A stretch of 64,000 nucleotides of DNA. It comes from Streptomyces liangshanensis (lineage in GTDB: Bacteria; Actinomycetota; Actinomycetes; Streptomycetales; Streptomycetaceae). Positions 45,153-54,639 of this stretch are shown piece after piece. Below the pieces are notes generated by a model that was not told the DNA's origin, searched no databases, and saw nothing but the letters and a program-made list of their open reading frames with translations. Every line of letters begins with the position of its first letter. Position 1 is the stretch's first letter. The stretch lies in NCBI RefSeq assembly GCF_011694815.1, contig NZ_CP050177.1, forward strand, positions 1,054,001 to 1,118,000. Reading direction: 5' to 3'. A program made the position numbers and the translations under genes.

Positions 45153-46852
45153 TTCAGGTCTCCCTTGCCCCACGCGTCGTCTGATTCGTCCAGGTCACCG
45201 GGTCGGCCCGGTGCCTCCCCCGGGTCGGCGGACGGCTCCTGCCCGGTGCCGTTGACCGCCTTGGTGAACGCTTCGAGCCAGATGCCGGGCCCCGGTTTCT
45301 GCGCGGGCGCGCCACCGGAGCCGCCGTCGGTCGCGGTGGCGGCGCCGGGCGCGGCGCCGTTGCCGTTGGGGGCATGGCCGTTGCCGTTGCCGCGCCGCTC
45401 GGAGGCCTGCGCTCCCACGGTGGCGCGGCCGAGGTTGTGCGAGCCGAGGGGGGCCCGGCCGCGGCTGCGCCGCTGCGGGAGACCGTTCTCCGTCCACTCG
45501 GTGACGACGGGCGCGTCGTCCTCCAGGGCGGCGGTGACCGGGGCGGGCCGCTGCGGGCCGGTGACCGGGCGGGGCGCCTGCTCGCCGGCGGGCGCCTGCT
45601 CACCGGGGCGCACCCGGTCGCCGGGGCGCAGCGCGTCGACCATGGGCAGTTCCGCGCCGGCGCCGCGGGGCAGCGCCGAGGCGCCGATGCCGTGGGCGAT
45701 GCCGGGCGCGGGGCCGGTGGTGATGACGTCGCGGGGTACGACGAGGACGGCGCGGACACCGCCGTACGCGGACTGCCGCAGCGAGACCTGGAGGTTGTAC
45801 ATCTGGCAGAGGCGGCCGACGACGGCCATGCCGAGGCGGGGTGTCTCGCCGAGGTCGTTGAGGTCGATACCGGCCTGGGCCTGGGCGAGCATGCGTTCGG
45901 CCCGGGTCCTGGCCTCCTCGCTGAGGCTGACGCCGCCGTCCTCGATCTCGATCGCGATGCCGGTCTGGACCTCGACGGCGGTGACGTGGACGCGGGTCTG
46001 CGGCGGCGAGTAGCGGGTGGCGTTGTCGAGGAGTTCGGCGCAGGCGTGGATGAGCGGTTCGACGGCGGTGCCGATGATCGCGACCTTGGCGATCGAGTGC
46101 AGGTCGACCCGCTGGTACTCCAGGATCCGGGACATCGCGCCGCGCAGCACGCTGAACAGCGGGACGGGCTTGGGCCATTGGCGGCCGGGGCGGGCCTTGC
46201 CGAGCACGGCGATGCTGTCGGCGAGGCGGCCGATCAGCGCGGTGCCGTGGTCGATCCGCAGCAGGTCGTCGAAGACGTCCGGGTTGCGGCCGTGGTGCTC
46301 CTCCATCTCCCGCAGCTCGCTCGCCTGTTGGTGCACGATCGCCTGCACGCGGCGGGCGATGTTCACGAAGGAGCGCTGCGCGGACTCGCGCATGGCTTCC
46401 TCGTTGTCGACGATGTCCAGCACCGAGCGCAGCAGGGCGCGTTGGGCCGGGGAGAGGTCGCGGTAGTTCTCGTCGCCGTCCACGACGACGCGGATCACCT
46501 CCATGGGTGACTCGCCCTGGCGCAGCCGGTAGATCGCGGCGGGCATCAGTTCCTTGCCGAGCCGTACGGTCTCCTCGTCGTGCTGGGCGAGATACCGCTC
46601 CAGCAGGGCGACCCGGTGGGCGTAGTGCTCGTGGAGCGTTCGGACCGCCCTGCCGCGCCGGGCCAGTTCGGCCGCGTACCAGGTGACGACGACGGTCGCG
46701 ACCGCGCCGTACAGCACGACCGGTATCCGGGCGGCGGCGGGGACGGCGGCCAGGGCGGCCGCCGCGGCCGCGACCATCAGGGCGGCGGGGAGCGCCAACG
46801 CCCGGACGACGGGGGGCGCTTGATCAGTCGGGGGTGCTTCAACACGAACCAT
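45149..46852 (-). CDS. cvnA: Conservon sensor histidine kinase-like protein CvnA
   Basis: A 567-residue membrane protein. Two N-terminal helices (about residues 16-60), a helical dimerisation segment (FVNIARRVQAIVHQQASELREMEEHHGRNPDVFDDLLRIDHGTALIGRLADSIAVLG), and an HATPase domain (ELLDNATRYSPP N-box, EIEDGGVSLSEEA, LGMAVVGRLCQMY). A long Pro/Gly/Asn/Ala-rich disordered C-terminus follows. First gene of the cvnABCD-P450 operon. The His in RIDHG occupies the H-box position; whether it is phosphorylated is unclear. Confidence 0.93.
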   Translation of the reverse strand: MVRVEAPPTDQAPPVVRALALPAALMVAAAAAALAAVPAAARIPVVLYGAVATVVVTWYAAELARRGRAVRTLHEHYAHRVALLERYLAQHDEETVRLGKELMPAAIYRLRQGESPMEVIRVVVDGDENYRDLSPAQRALLRSVLDIVDNEEAMRESAQRSFVNIARRVQAIVHQQASELREMEEHHGRNPDVFDDLLRIDHGTALIGRLADSIAVLGKARPGRQWPKPVPLFSVLRGAMSRILEYQRVDLHSIAKVAIIGTAVEPLIHACAELLDNATRYSPPQTRVHVTAVEVQTGIAIEIEDGGVSLSEEARTRAERMLAQAQAGIDLNDLGETPRLGMAVVGRLCQMYNLQVSLRQSAYGGVRAVLVVPRDVITTGPAPGIAHGIGASALPRGAGAELPMVDALRPGDRVRPGEQAPAGEQAPRPVTGPQRPAPVTAALEDDAPVVTEWTENGLPQRRSRGRAPLGSHNLGRATVGAQASERRGNGNGHAPNGNGAAPGAATATDGGSGGAPAQKPGPGIWLEAFTKAVNGTGQEPSADPGEAPGRPGDLDESDDAWGKGDLK

Positions 46853-47187
46853 GTAAGCCCTCTGGCGGTCGATTCAGTCGGATCATTCGAATGATTCAGA
46901 CAGGTACGAACAAATGCCTGATTTCATCTCAACTCGGCGCGCTCGGCGAGAGCTTAGCCCGACCGGATCACCACATCGGCATATTCGTTCAACCTCCTGC
47001 ACGGTCCGGCCATGCAGGCATAGACTCGCGCGTTTGCACACTGCGCGTCCGCCGCACCACGAAGAGTGACCACATCGGTGCGACTATCGAACGCGTGACC
47101 GATTACGGCGCGCGAGCCGTGCACGCCCCCGGCGCACCCGGCGTCCGGCGCCGGGCAGGGTTGCGCATACCACCTGATACTGGACGC
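46853..47187. promoter_or_regulatory. Divergent control region of cvnA and the XRE gene
   Basis: 335 nt, relatively AT-rich near cvnA. ATCATTCGAATGAT (46882-46895) is a perfect 14-bp palindrome 30 nt upstream of cvnA, flanked by GATTCAG direct repeats (46871 and 46893). GATACT (47176-47181) is a -10-like box 6 nt before the XRE start, hinting at a leaderless message. Confidence 0.5.
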
Positions 47188-48147
47188 ATGAGCCGACACG
47201 GAGAGCTGGGCACGGCCCTGCACCGCTGGCGTGACCGGATCACCCCGGCCGAGGCCGGGCTGCCCGCCGACGAGTCCCGCAGGCCTCCTGGCCTCCGCCG
47301 GGAGGAGCTGGCTGAGCTGACCGGACTGTCGGTGGAGTACATCGTCCGCCTGGAACAGGGGCGGGCGACCTCGCCGTCCGTCCAGGTCCTCACCACCCTG
47401 GCCCGCGCCCTGCGGCTGTCCGACGGGGAGCACCGGCACCTGTTCCTCCTCGCCGGCCAGTCCCCGCCCGCGACCGGACACGTCTCGGACCACGTCCCGC
47501 CGAGCGTGCGGCGCCTCCTCGGCCAGCTGAGCGGCTCCCCGTGCGCGGTGTACGACGCCGCCTGGAACCTGATCACCTGGAACCCGTTGTGGGCCGCCCT
47601 CCTCGGCGACCCGTCCATGCAGCAGGGACGCGGGCGCAACGCCGCCTGGCAGCACTTCGCCGGACTGCCCAGCCGCGTCAGCCACACGCTGGAGCAGGAG
47701 GCGCGGTACGAGGCGGCCGTCGTCGCCGACCTGCGGGCGGCCACCGCCCGCTACCCCACCGACGAGCACCTGCGGTTCCTGATCGGCGACCTGCGCCGTG
47801 TCAGCGCCCGCTTCGGGCAGCTGTGGAACTCCCGTATCGCCGGCTTCCACGACAGCGACACCAAGACCGTCCATCACCCGGATGTCGGACCGCTGGCCCT
47901 GGACCACGACACGTTCGTCACGCCGGGCAACGACCTGCGGATCGTCACCTGCTCGGCCGCGCCCGGCACACCGGAGGCCGACCGGCTCAAGCTGCTGGAC
48001 GTCATCGGGCCGGAGCGGATGGCGGAGGCCGACCCGACCCAGGTCCCGGACCCGGCCCTGTCGGCCGCCCCGACCGGCCCGGTCACCTCGCCCACTCCGG
48101 TCACCCCGGTCACCTCGCCCGCCCCGACGTCGGCCGCCGATCACTGA
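47188..48147 (+). CDS. XRE regulator with MmyB-like ligand-binding domain
   Basis: A 319-residue regulator. HTH: PPGLRREELAELTGLSVEYIVRLEQGRATSPSVQVLTTLARAL, residues about 30-75. The C-terminal MmyB-like domain contains SPCAVYDAAWNLITWNPLWAALLGD and FGQLWNSRIAGFHD. The last about 45 residues are Pro/Thr/Ala-rich. The frame opens 118 codons upstream, but ATG 47188 is where family similarity starts. Such regulators often control a neighbouring oxidoreductase; none is adjacent. Confidence 0.85.
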   Translation: MSRHGELGTALHRWRDRITPAEAGLPADESRRPPGLRREELAELTGLSVEYIVRLEQGRATSPSVQVLTTLARALRLSDGEHRHLFLLAGQSPPATGHVSDHVPPSVRRLLGQLSGSPCAVYDAAWNLITWNPLWAALLGDPSMQQGRGRNAAWQHFAGLPSRVSHTLEQEARYEAAVVADLRAATARYPTDEHLRFLIGDLRRVSARFGQLWNSRIAGFHDSDTKTVHHPDVGPLALDHDTFVTPGNDLRIVTCSAAPGTPEADRLKLLDVIGPERMAEADPTQVPDPALSAAPTGPVTSPTPVTPVTSPAPTSAADH

Positions 48148-48187
48148 CCACGCGCCGCCGACCCCGTACCACCGCCCACGGACCACC

Positions 48188-48238
48188 GGCCGAGGTGGCC
48201 CGCGCATCACCCGATCGGGTGCGCGGGTCACCTCGGCC
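48188..48238 (+). terminator. Long terminator hairpin after the XRE gene
   Basis: Nested inverted repeats GGCCGAGGTG / CACCTCGGCC, then CCCGCG / CGCGGG, and a central CACCCGATCGGGTG palindrome. Confidence 0.8.
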
Positions 48239-48343
48239 ACTTCCGTCGCACGCGGCGTACGGACGTACGAGAGGCGGACGCCCGTACCTCCGGACGGCGC
48301 AGGCGGCGGTGCGAGGAGCGCCGCCCGTTCCTACCGTGGCTGA

Positions 48344-49747
48344 ATGATCATCAGATCCGTGACGCGCTCCGCGCTCTGCGGGACGGTGGCCCTCGCCACC
48401 GGCCTGCTGGTCCTCCTGCCCGCGCCCTCGCCGGCCGCCGCCCGCGCCCGGACCGAACCCGTCCCGCCGGCCGCCGGTCCGACCGGCGGCGCCGACCGCG
48501 CGCTGCTGTACGAACCGGGGACGCGGGTGCGCCCCGCGCCCGGCGCGCCGTCGCTCCCCGGCGACGTCTCCGCCCTGTCCTGGCTGGTCGCCGACGCCGT
48601 GACGGGCGATGTCCTGGCCGCGCGCGACGCCCACCGCCGGCTGCCGCCCGCCAGCACCCTCAAGACCCTCTTCGCCGTGACGGCCCTGCCCCACCTGTCC
48701 GAGCACGCCCGGCACACGGTGACCGAGGACGACCTCGCCGGGATCGGCGAGGGCAGCAGCCTGGTGGGGGTGATCCCCGGGCAGTCGTACAAGGTCGCCG
48801 ACCTGTGGCGCGGTGTCTTCCTCAGCTCGGGCAACGACGCGGTACGGGTCCTCGCCGCGATGAACGGCGGCTGGGACTCGACGGTGACGCAGATGCGGGA
48901 GAAGGCGCGGCGGCTGGGCGCGCTCGACACCCATGTCGTGTCCCCCGACGGGTACGACGAGCCGGGTCAGGTGTCCTCGGCGTACGACCTCGCGGTGTTC
49001 GGCCGGACGGGCCTGGCCTCGGCGGAGTTCGTACGGTACAGCTCGACCGCCGAGGCGCAGTTCCCCGGCGACAAGGGGACGTACGGCATCCAGAACACCA
49101 ACCGGCTGCTCAGCGGGGCGGGCGGGGTGGAGCGTTACCCGGGGCTGATCGGCGTCAAGAACGGCTACACCTCCCGGGCGGGCAACACCCTGATCGCCGC
49201 CGCCCGGCGCGGGGACAGGACGCTGCTGGTGACGGTGATGAACCCGCAGTCGGGCGCGTCGCAGGCGGTGTACGAGGAGGCCAGGTCGCTGCTCGACTGG
49301 GGCTTCGACGCCGCGGGCCAGGTCACCCCGGTGGGTTCACTCCGGCCGGCACCGGTGAACCGGGTGGCATCGCCGCGCGCGGCCGCAAAGGCGGTACGGG
49401 ACGGGGCGCGGAGCCGTCCGGAGGGGCGCGCGGACGGCGACCGGGGCCCGCGGACGGAGCGGCGCGATCAAACAGGGGCGGAGGAGACGGGCGGGGCTGA
49501 GGGGGCTGACGGGGTGGCGTCCGGCGTCGTGGGCGAGCCCATGTCCGGGGCGATCGGCGGGGCGCACGGGCCCCAGGCCAGGACCGACGGGGACGAGACG
49601 GGGTCCGGGGGCCGGGAGAGCGGGACGGCCGCGGGCGGGAGCGGGGCCTCGTACCTCATGCCGACGCTGGTGATCGGCGCGGCGGCGCTCGCGGCGACGG
49701 CCCTCTTCGTCGTCCGCGCGGCGCGCCGCCGGCCCGGCCGGCGCTGA
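48344..49747 (+). CDS. D-alanyl-D-alanine carboxypeptidase (peptidase S11) with C-terminal anchor
   Basis: A 467-residue penicillin-binding protein of the DacA/DacC class. Signal peptide (LCGTVALATGLLVLLPAPSPAAA), then SxxK at S104-K107, SGN at 162-164, and KNG at 272-274 where KTG is usual. A Gly/Asp/Glu/Arg-rich stalk (about 340-435) leads to a C-terminal helix (LVIGAAALAATALFVV) and a basic tail, so the enzyme is anchored outside the membrane. It trims pentapeptide stems of peptidoglycan. Monocistronic; convergent with the next gene at 4 nt. Confidence 0.88.
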   Translation: MIIRSVTRSALCGTVALATGLLVLLPAPSPAAARARTEPVPPAAGPTGGADRALLYEPGTRVRPAPGAPSLPGDVSALSWLVADAVTGDVLAARDAHRRLPPASTLKTLFAVTALPHLSEHARHTVTEDDLAGIGEGSSLVGVIPGQSYKVADLWRGVFLSSGNDAVRVLAAMNGGWDSTVTQMREKARRLGALDTHVVSPDGYDEPGQVSSAYDLAVFGRTGLASAEFVRYSSTAEAQFPGDKGTYGIQNTNRLLSGAGGVERYPGLIGVKNGYTSRAGNTLIAAARRGDRTLLVTVMNPQSGASQAVYEEARSLLDWGFDAAGQVTPVGSLRPAPVNRVASPRAAAKAVRDGARSRPEGRADGDRGPRTERRDQTGAEETGGAEGADGVASGVVGEPMSGAIGGAHGPQARTDGDETGSGGRESGTAAGGSGASYLMPTLVIGAAALAATALFVVRAARRRPGRR

Positions 49748-49751
49748 GCCG

Positions 49752-50612
49752 CTACCAGTGCGCGGGGCGCGCCAGCGCGGGCGGGACGACGGTCGCGGAG
49801 TCGCCCTTCGCGGCGTTCACCTGGCTCTGGGTGAGGAAGACGCAGCCGGTCAGGTCGGCGCCGTGCAGATCGGCGTCCCGCAGGTCGGCGCCGATCAGAT
49901 CGGCCAGCCGCAGGTCGGCGCCGCGCAGGTCGGCGGCGATCAGGTACGCGCCCCGCAGGTCCGCCCCGCGGAGGTCAGCGCCCTTGAGGTTCGCCCCGAA
50001 CAGGTCGGCGCCCCTGCGGTTCTTCTTCTTGCCGCGGACCTGGGCCCGTACCAGCTCACTCGTCCGCAGCAGCAGGGGATTGACCCGCGCCCGCCGGTCC
50101 GCGACGTCGATCTCCAGCAGGGCGTCGGGCGCGCTGCGGGTCAGGCGCTCGGTCTCGGCCAGGGCGGCGCGGATCTCGGCGTGCAGGGGCCGGGCGGGTG
50201 CGAGGGTGAGGGCCTCGGTCAGGTACCAGAGGAGTTCCTGGAGCTGGCGCATCACGGGCAGCGCGGCGAACATCCGCCCGGCGGACTCGGGCGCCTGGCG
50301 CCAGTCCTGGCCGCCGAAGGTGACCTGGGAGACCTTCTGCCCGGCGCCGAAACAGTCGTACACCGTGCAGCCCTGGTAGCCCTGGGTCCGCAGGCGGTCG
50401 TGGATGCCGCAGCGGGAGTCGTCGCGGAGGTGGCGGCAGGGGTCGCCCGCCTTCTTGTCGACGGGGAAGTCCGCGGAGACGGAGAAGGTCAGGGCGACGC
50501 AGCACAGCCCGAAGCAGTTGCCGCAGTCGGCCCGCAGGGTGGCGGGTCCGGTGGGGCCGGTCGTCTCGGACAACGTCGCTGGTCTCCTGGTCTGGGCGCG
50601 CACGGGTGCCAT
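49752..50612 (-). CDS. Pentapeptide-repeat protein with N-terminal Cys cluster (YkgJ-like)
   Basis: A 286-residue protein. The N-terminus has [34 protein letters not shown]: at least eight Cys in a YkgJ-type metal/Fe-S-chelating pattern. A helical linker follows. From about residue 210, 12 or more pentapeptide repeats ([13 protein letters not shown]...) form a right-handed beta helix. The frame can start at 50711, but that extension is only the translated tandem repeat; ATG 50612 is used, and a TTG near SETTGPTG with GGAG upstream is an alternative. Confidence 0.8.
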   Translation of the reverse strand: MAPVRAQTRRPATLSETTGPTGPATLRADCGNCFGLCCVALTFSVSADFPVDKKAGDPCRHLRDDSRCGIHDRLRTQGYQGCTVYDCFGAGQKVSQVTFGGQDWRQAPESAGRMFAALPVMRQLQELLWYLTEALTLAPARPLHAEIRAALAETERLTRSAPDALLEIDVADRRARVNPLLLRTSELVRAQVRGKKKNRRGADLFGANLKGADLRGADLRGAYLIAADLRGADLRLADLIGADLRDADLHGADLTGCVFLTQSQVNAAKGDSATVVPPALARPAHW

Positions 50613-50627
50613 GGAGCCTACCGGCCG

Positions 50628-50739
50628 GGATCCGTGCGCGGGATCCTGCCCGGGTCCGTGAGTGGGCTCCCGCCCGGGTCCGGGCTCAGGGTCATGCCCG
50701 GGACCGGGCACGGGGTCGAGCCCGGGTCCGGGCCCAGGG
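50628..50739. repeat. GC-rich tandem repeat (CCCGGGTCCGGGC units)
   Basis: Four to five degenerate units of about 24 bp centred on GCCCGGGTCCGGGC fill the gap between the pentapeptide gene and the stop of the broken LuxR-type gene. Confidence 0.7.
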
Positions 50740-53390
50740 TCAGAGGATCGTCGCCATCGCCTGTTCCGCCCGGGCCACCAGCCCGTCGGCGCCGCAGCTC
50801 TTCGCGAGATCCAGGCCCCGGCCCAGTTCGTCGGGGAGTCCGGCGGCGATGCCGTACTCGACGCGGGCGACCGCCCGTTCGTACGCGCAGGGCGAGGCGT
50901 CGAGACGGGTGACGGCCTGGGCGAGGAGGCCGACCGCCGCCGGGCCCTTCGTCACCGAGGCCTCGCAGCACAGGGCGACACCGATGGCGGTGTCCGTACC
51001 GAAGCGTTCGGCGCGGTCGCGGGCGTACCGGGCGAGCTCCGCCGCGCGGGCCGGGTCGGTGTCGGCGAGCGCCCGCGCGAGGTCGCACGCCCAAGGCGCC
51101 ATGACGATGTTGTGCCGGCCGCGAGCCGTCAACGCCCGCCCCGCCGCTTCCAGTTCGGCGACCGCCTCGTCGTGCCGGCCCTGGGCGAGGAGCAGCCGGC
51201 CCCGGACGGACTGGGCGTCGGGGATGACGATGGAGGAGGAGTACGGGGGCGCGAACGCGTGGCGCTCCGCCGCCTCCTGGGCCGCTTCGACGTGGCCGCG
51301 GGCGAGGAGGGTGTCGATGAGCATGCAGGCCGCGTCCCAGTGCATCGGCAGGCCGTCGCCGACGCGGTCGGCCAGGCGCAGGCTCTCGCGCAGGTACATC
51401 TCGGCCTCGTCGAGACGGCCGCGCCTGCGGTGGACGTACCCGACGAGGGCGTGGGCGAAGGCGAGATGGCCGCCGCTCCAGCCGGAGATCTCGAAGGCGC
51501 GCAGCGCTTCGGTGAACAGGCTCTCGGCCCGGTCGAGCCGGTCGGCGAACGCGTAGGACAGGCCGAGCAGGGCCGGGGCCTCGAAGCCCCACGCGGCGTC
51601 GGCCCAGCCGACGCCGGGCGCCAGCCGCCCGTCGACCAGGGCCCGTTCACCGATCTGGACGATCTCCTCGGCGCTCTCGCCCCGGGCTGTGCCGTCGAAG
51701 GCGCGCAGCATCAGCAGGACACGCTCGGAGTTGTCGTGGCCGGTGAGCGTACGGGCCACCTCGCGCAGCCGCCCGGAGCGGGCGGGGCCGTTGTCCTCCG
51801 CGGCCCGGACGCCCTCCCAGAGGAAGTGCGCGGCCTGCAACCGCAGCCGGTCCTGGCCCGGTTCGGCGCGGGCCACCTCCTCGGCGACGACCCGCGCGGC
51901 CTCTCCGGTCTGGTTGTTGTGCGTGAGGGCCTGGGCGAGCCGGAACACCACGTCGACCCGGAGCGCGGTGTCAAGGTCGGGGCTGTCGAGCGCGGCGCGC
52001 AGGTGGCCGGGGAGGTGAGCAGGGTGGCGCAGCCCAGTTCGTAGAGGACCTGGGCGCGGACGGCGGGCAACGGTGGTTCGGCGAGGGCGCGTTCGAGGCA
52101 GCGCCGGGCGGCGTCGGGCGCGCCGACGGCGAGGTTCTCGGCCGCGGCCTCGCGTAACTGGCCGACGAGTTCGGCGTCGTTGTCCGGGTGGACCTCCAGG
52201 AGGTGGGGCGCCGCGGCGGCGGCTCCCCGGCCGCTGCGGGTGACGGCCCAGGCGGCGCGGCCGTGGAGCGCGGTCCTGATGCCGGGCGGGATGGCCCGGT
52301 AGACGGCTCCCGCGATGAGCGGGTGGACGAACTCCAGCGGGTCGGTGCCCTCCAGGATGCGGGCGGCGCGCAGCCGTTCGGCGCACTCGGCGGCCTCGTC
52401 CCAGCCGAGTCCGGACAGGGAGATGGCCAGGTCGAGGGAGATGTCCGTACCGAGGACGGCCGCCGCCCAGGCGAACTTGGTGGTGTCCGTGCCCAGTTCC
52501 TCCAGCCGGGCGATGAGTCCCTTGCCGCGCGCGGAGGCGCCGAGGGCGCGCAGGGCGCTCGCCGAGTCCTCGACGGGGGCCAGTTCGCTGTCCTGGACCT
52601 TGGCGAGCAGTTCGACGGTTTCGTACGCGTTGCCGCCGGTGACGGCCCAGACCTCCCGGCAGAACGGGTCGTCGGCGTCCTCGCCCAGAGTGGCGCGGGT
52701 CAGGTCGGCGGTGGCCTCGGGGGTGAGCGCGCGCAGGCTGACCCGCAGCCTGGCGGCGGTGCCGAGCGTCCGGAGGTGCCGTGCGGTCTCGCCGACGGCT
52801 TCTTCCGTGCGGTAGGCGATGACGACGAGGACGGGTGGTCCTCCGCTGGGCCGCCGGGCGAAGGACGCGAGCCAGGCGAGGGTCTCCAGGTCGGCCCAGT
52901 GGGCGTCGTCGACCACGAGCAGGAGCGGTCCGTGCACCTCGGCGAGCCGCCCGACCAGGAGGTCGAGTCCGTCCCTGACACCCTGCGGGTCGGCGTGCTG
53001 GGTGCCGGGCGGGGTTATCCCGAGGGCGGGGCCGACGATCTCGTACCGGTCACCGAGCAGTTCCCGCGCGTCGAGGGTCTCCCCCGCCGTCGCGCCCCCG
53101 GACTCACCGGCGATCAGGGCGGGTTGGAGGAGCTGCCGAACTCCGTGGAACGGTACGGACGTGACGGTCTCGCCGCCGCGCGCGGACCACACGGCACACC
53201 GCCCCGCGGCGAACCGCCGCACCTCGTTGAGCAACGCCGTCTTCCCGAGCCCGGCGGCACCGCGGTAGACGAGCAGCCCACCGGCGGGAGCGGTCCCGCA
53301 GAGCGCGTCCACGGCCCGTGTCGCCGCGGCCAGCTCCGATTCGCGTTCGAGCAAAGGAAGAACGACCGGCCGCTCGGCCCCGGGCACCAT
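50740..53390 (-). pseudogene. LuxR-type large ATP-binding regulator, frameshifted and lacking its HTH
   Basis: The 5' frame (from 53390) encodes a LAL ATPase: Walker A RGAAGLGKTALLNEV, Walker B LLLVVDDAHWADLETLAWL, and the following helical region to YELGCATLLTSP. There the frame shifts (about 52009-52012), and similarity continues in another frame (HLRAALDSPDLDTALRVDVVFRLAQAL) through TPR-like repeats to [14 protein letters not shown] and a stop. LAL proteins end with a LuxR HTH, which is absent; the stop abuts the GC-rich tandem repeat. So there are two lesions, a short indel and loss of the DNA-binding end. It could still make an N-terminal ATPase fragment. Confidence 0.8.
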
Positions 53391-53664
53391 CCACGCTCCC
53401 CTCTTCGAACAGTGCGCTGGTCAGGTGTCGAGGGTAGCCGCGAACCCCCGACGGCGGACGGCATTCGCCAGGATTCCACCCGACACACACCACCGCGCGC
53501 CCGGATACCGGGCGGGGACGCCACCCGTCCGGGCGAACTCGATCCGGGATCCGCCGAGGTCACTGCCGAATCGGGCGCTTTCGCGGTCGGGGGCGGGGAA
53601 GATTCCCGGCCATACTGGGGCGCTCTAACGGCATGTGGGCCGGTAGGTCGGTGGAGGGGGAGCG
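53391..53664. other. Divergent gap between the LuxR-type pseudogene and the amyloid-motif gene pair
   Basis: 274 nt. A CATACT -10-like box at 53611-53616 is about 50 nt before the first small gene. No clear -35 or palindrome. Confidence 0.35.
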
Positions 53665-53958
53665 ATGCCCGAGGTGGAACTGGTGGCCCAGGCCTTGGCC
53701 GCGGGGGCGACGGCCGGGATGACGCAGACGGTCCAGCAGGCCGCGCGGGACGCCGGGGAGCGACTGGTCTCCCTGGTACGCCGTGATCGGGGCGCCCCGG
53801 CCGCCGAGGAGCACCCTGCCACGGAGCCCGGCGAGGCGGGCGGGTCCGCGGGCGCTCCGGTGAGCGGTCACCGGGTGGGCAGGTACACCCTCTTCGCGAA
53901 CGAGATCAAGGGTGTCGTCATGGGCGACAACGCCCGCCAGGACAACCACTTCCACTGA
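53665..53958 (+). CDS. Small helical protein with C-terminal amyloid/RHIM-like motif
   Basis: A 97-residue protein. Residues 3-40 are predicted amphipathic/hydrophobic helices (VELVAQALAAGATAGMTQTV...AGERLVSLVRR), followed by an Ala/Glu/Gly linker (44-70). Residues 74-94 are a motif with key residues Y74, T75, N79, K82-G83-V84-V85, G87-D88, Q92 and N94. The same motif occurs at the N-terminus of the next protein (12 of 21 positions identical, no gap). It resembles the V-x-x-G-D-x-x core of RHIM and bacterial amyloid signalling sequences. GGAGGGGGAG lies just before the ATG. Probably cytoplasmic and an assembly partner; function unproven. Confidence 0.7.
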   Translation: MPEVELVAQALAAGATAGMTQTVQQAARDAGERLVSLVRRDRGAPAAEEHPATEPGEAGGSAGAPVSGHRVGRYTLFANEIKGVVMGDNARQDNHFH

Positions 53959-53961
53959 CCG

Positions 53962-54612
53962 GTGACAAGAAAGCGTTCCGGCGAGACCCCGGGCAGCCAG
54001 TACACCGTTCACCTGAACGACGCCAAGGGTGTGGTGTTCGGGGACCACGCCGTGCAGCACAACAGGCTTTCGGGGAGGGCGACGGGCCTCGTGGCGGCGG
54101 CGTTGGCGCTCGTCCTCCTGAGCGACAACAACACCTTGGTGGAGTCGGCTCGTCCCGCGCCGCCGACCCCGGCCGCGTTACCGGGACCGACGGCGACCCC
54201 GTCAGTCACCAAGACCCCCACGCCGGGTCCGTCGCCGACCCTGTCACCGAGCAGTTCACCGACACGACCGGCTCCTCCGCCCGCGCCTCCGCCCACGGTC
54301 CGGGCCCCGAGTCCGCCCGCCTCGTCCACCCCACCCGCGGATCCCCCACCGAAGCCGTCACCGACGCGTGCCTGCCGGTCGCGACAGCAATACCGGCTGA
54401 ACAACAGGGCCCAGGTCTGGGACGCCGAGGGGGCACGGATCGGCGAGGCCACGTCGGGAACCCTTTTCTTCCGGCAGGAGTCCGCGAGCTACCCCACGCC
54501 GGTCGACGACCGTTATTACGGCACCGTCGACGAGGTCATCTCGGGAAGCGCGACCGGCTACGTCCTGAGGAAGAAACTGGACTACGTCGGCACGGTGGAG
54601 ATCTGCGACTAA
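53962..54612 (+). CDS. Membrane-anchored protein with N-terminal amyloid/RHIM-like motif and external SH3-like domain
   Basis: A 216-residue protein starting at GTG 53962, 3 nt after its neighbour. Residues 14-34 repeat the neighbour's motif (Y14, T15, N19, K22-G23-V24-V25, G27-D28, Q32, N34). Arg35/Arg39 precede a short helix (about 40-54), predicting the motif inside the cell. Residues 60-135 are a Pro/Thr/Ser stalk, and 136-216 form a compact beta-rich, SH3b-like domain (YRLNNRAQVWDAEG, YYGTVDEVISG, GYVLRKKLDYVGTVEIC) outside. Reads as a sensor-anchor whose inner tail could nucleate assembly of the partner. No database match could be checked. Confidence 0.65.
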   Translation: MTRKRSGETPGSQYTVHLNDAKGVVFGDHAVQHNRLSGRATGLVAAALALVLLSDNNTLVESARPAPPTPAALPGPTATPSVTKTPTPGPSPTLSPSSSPTRPAPPPAPPPTVRAPSPPASSTPPADPPPKPSPTRACRSRQQYRLNNRAQVWDAEGARIGEATSGTLFFRQESASYPTPVDDRYYGTVDEVISGSATGYVLRKKLDYVGTVEICD

Positions 54613-54639
54613 GGGTGGTGTCCCTCCGGCATCAAGCGG

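Noticed and set aside
50613..50711. N-terminal extension of the pentapeptide protein
   Set aside because: It is only a translated GC-rich tandem repeat (Pro-Gly-Asp/His), with no ribosome site.
52009..52012. Treating the LuxR-type frameshift as a simple sequencing error in a C run
   Set aside because: Possible, but the gene also lacks its HTH, so I annotate it as broken and leave the frameshift open to resequencing.
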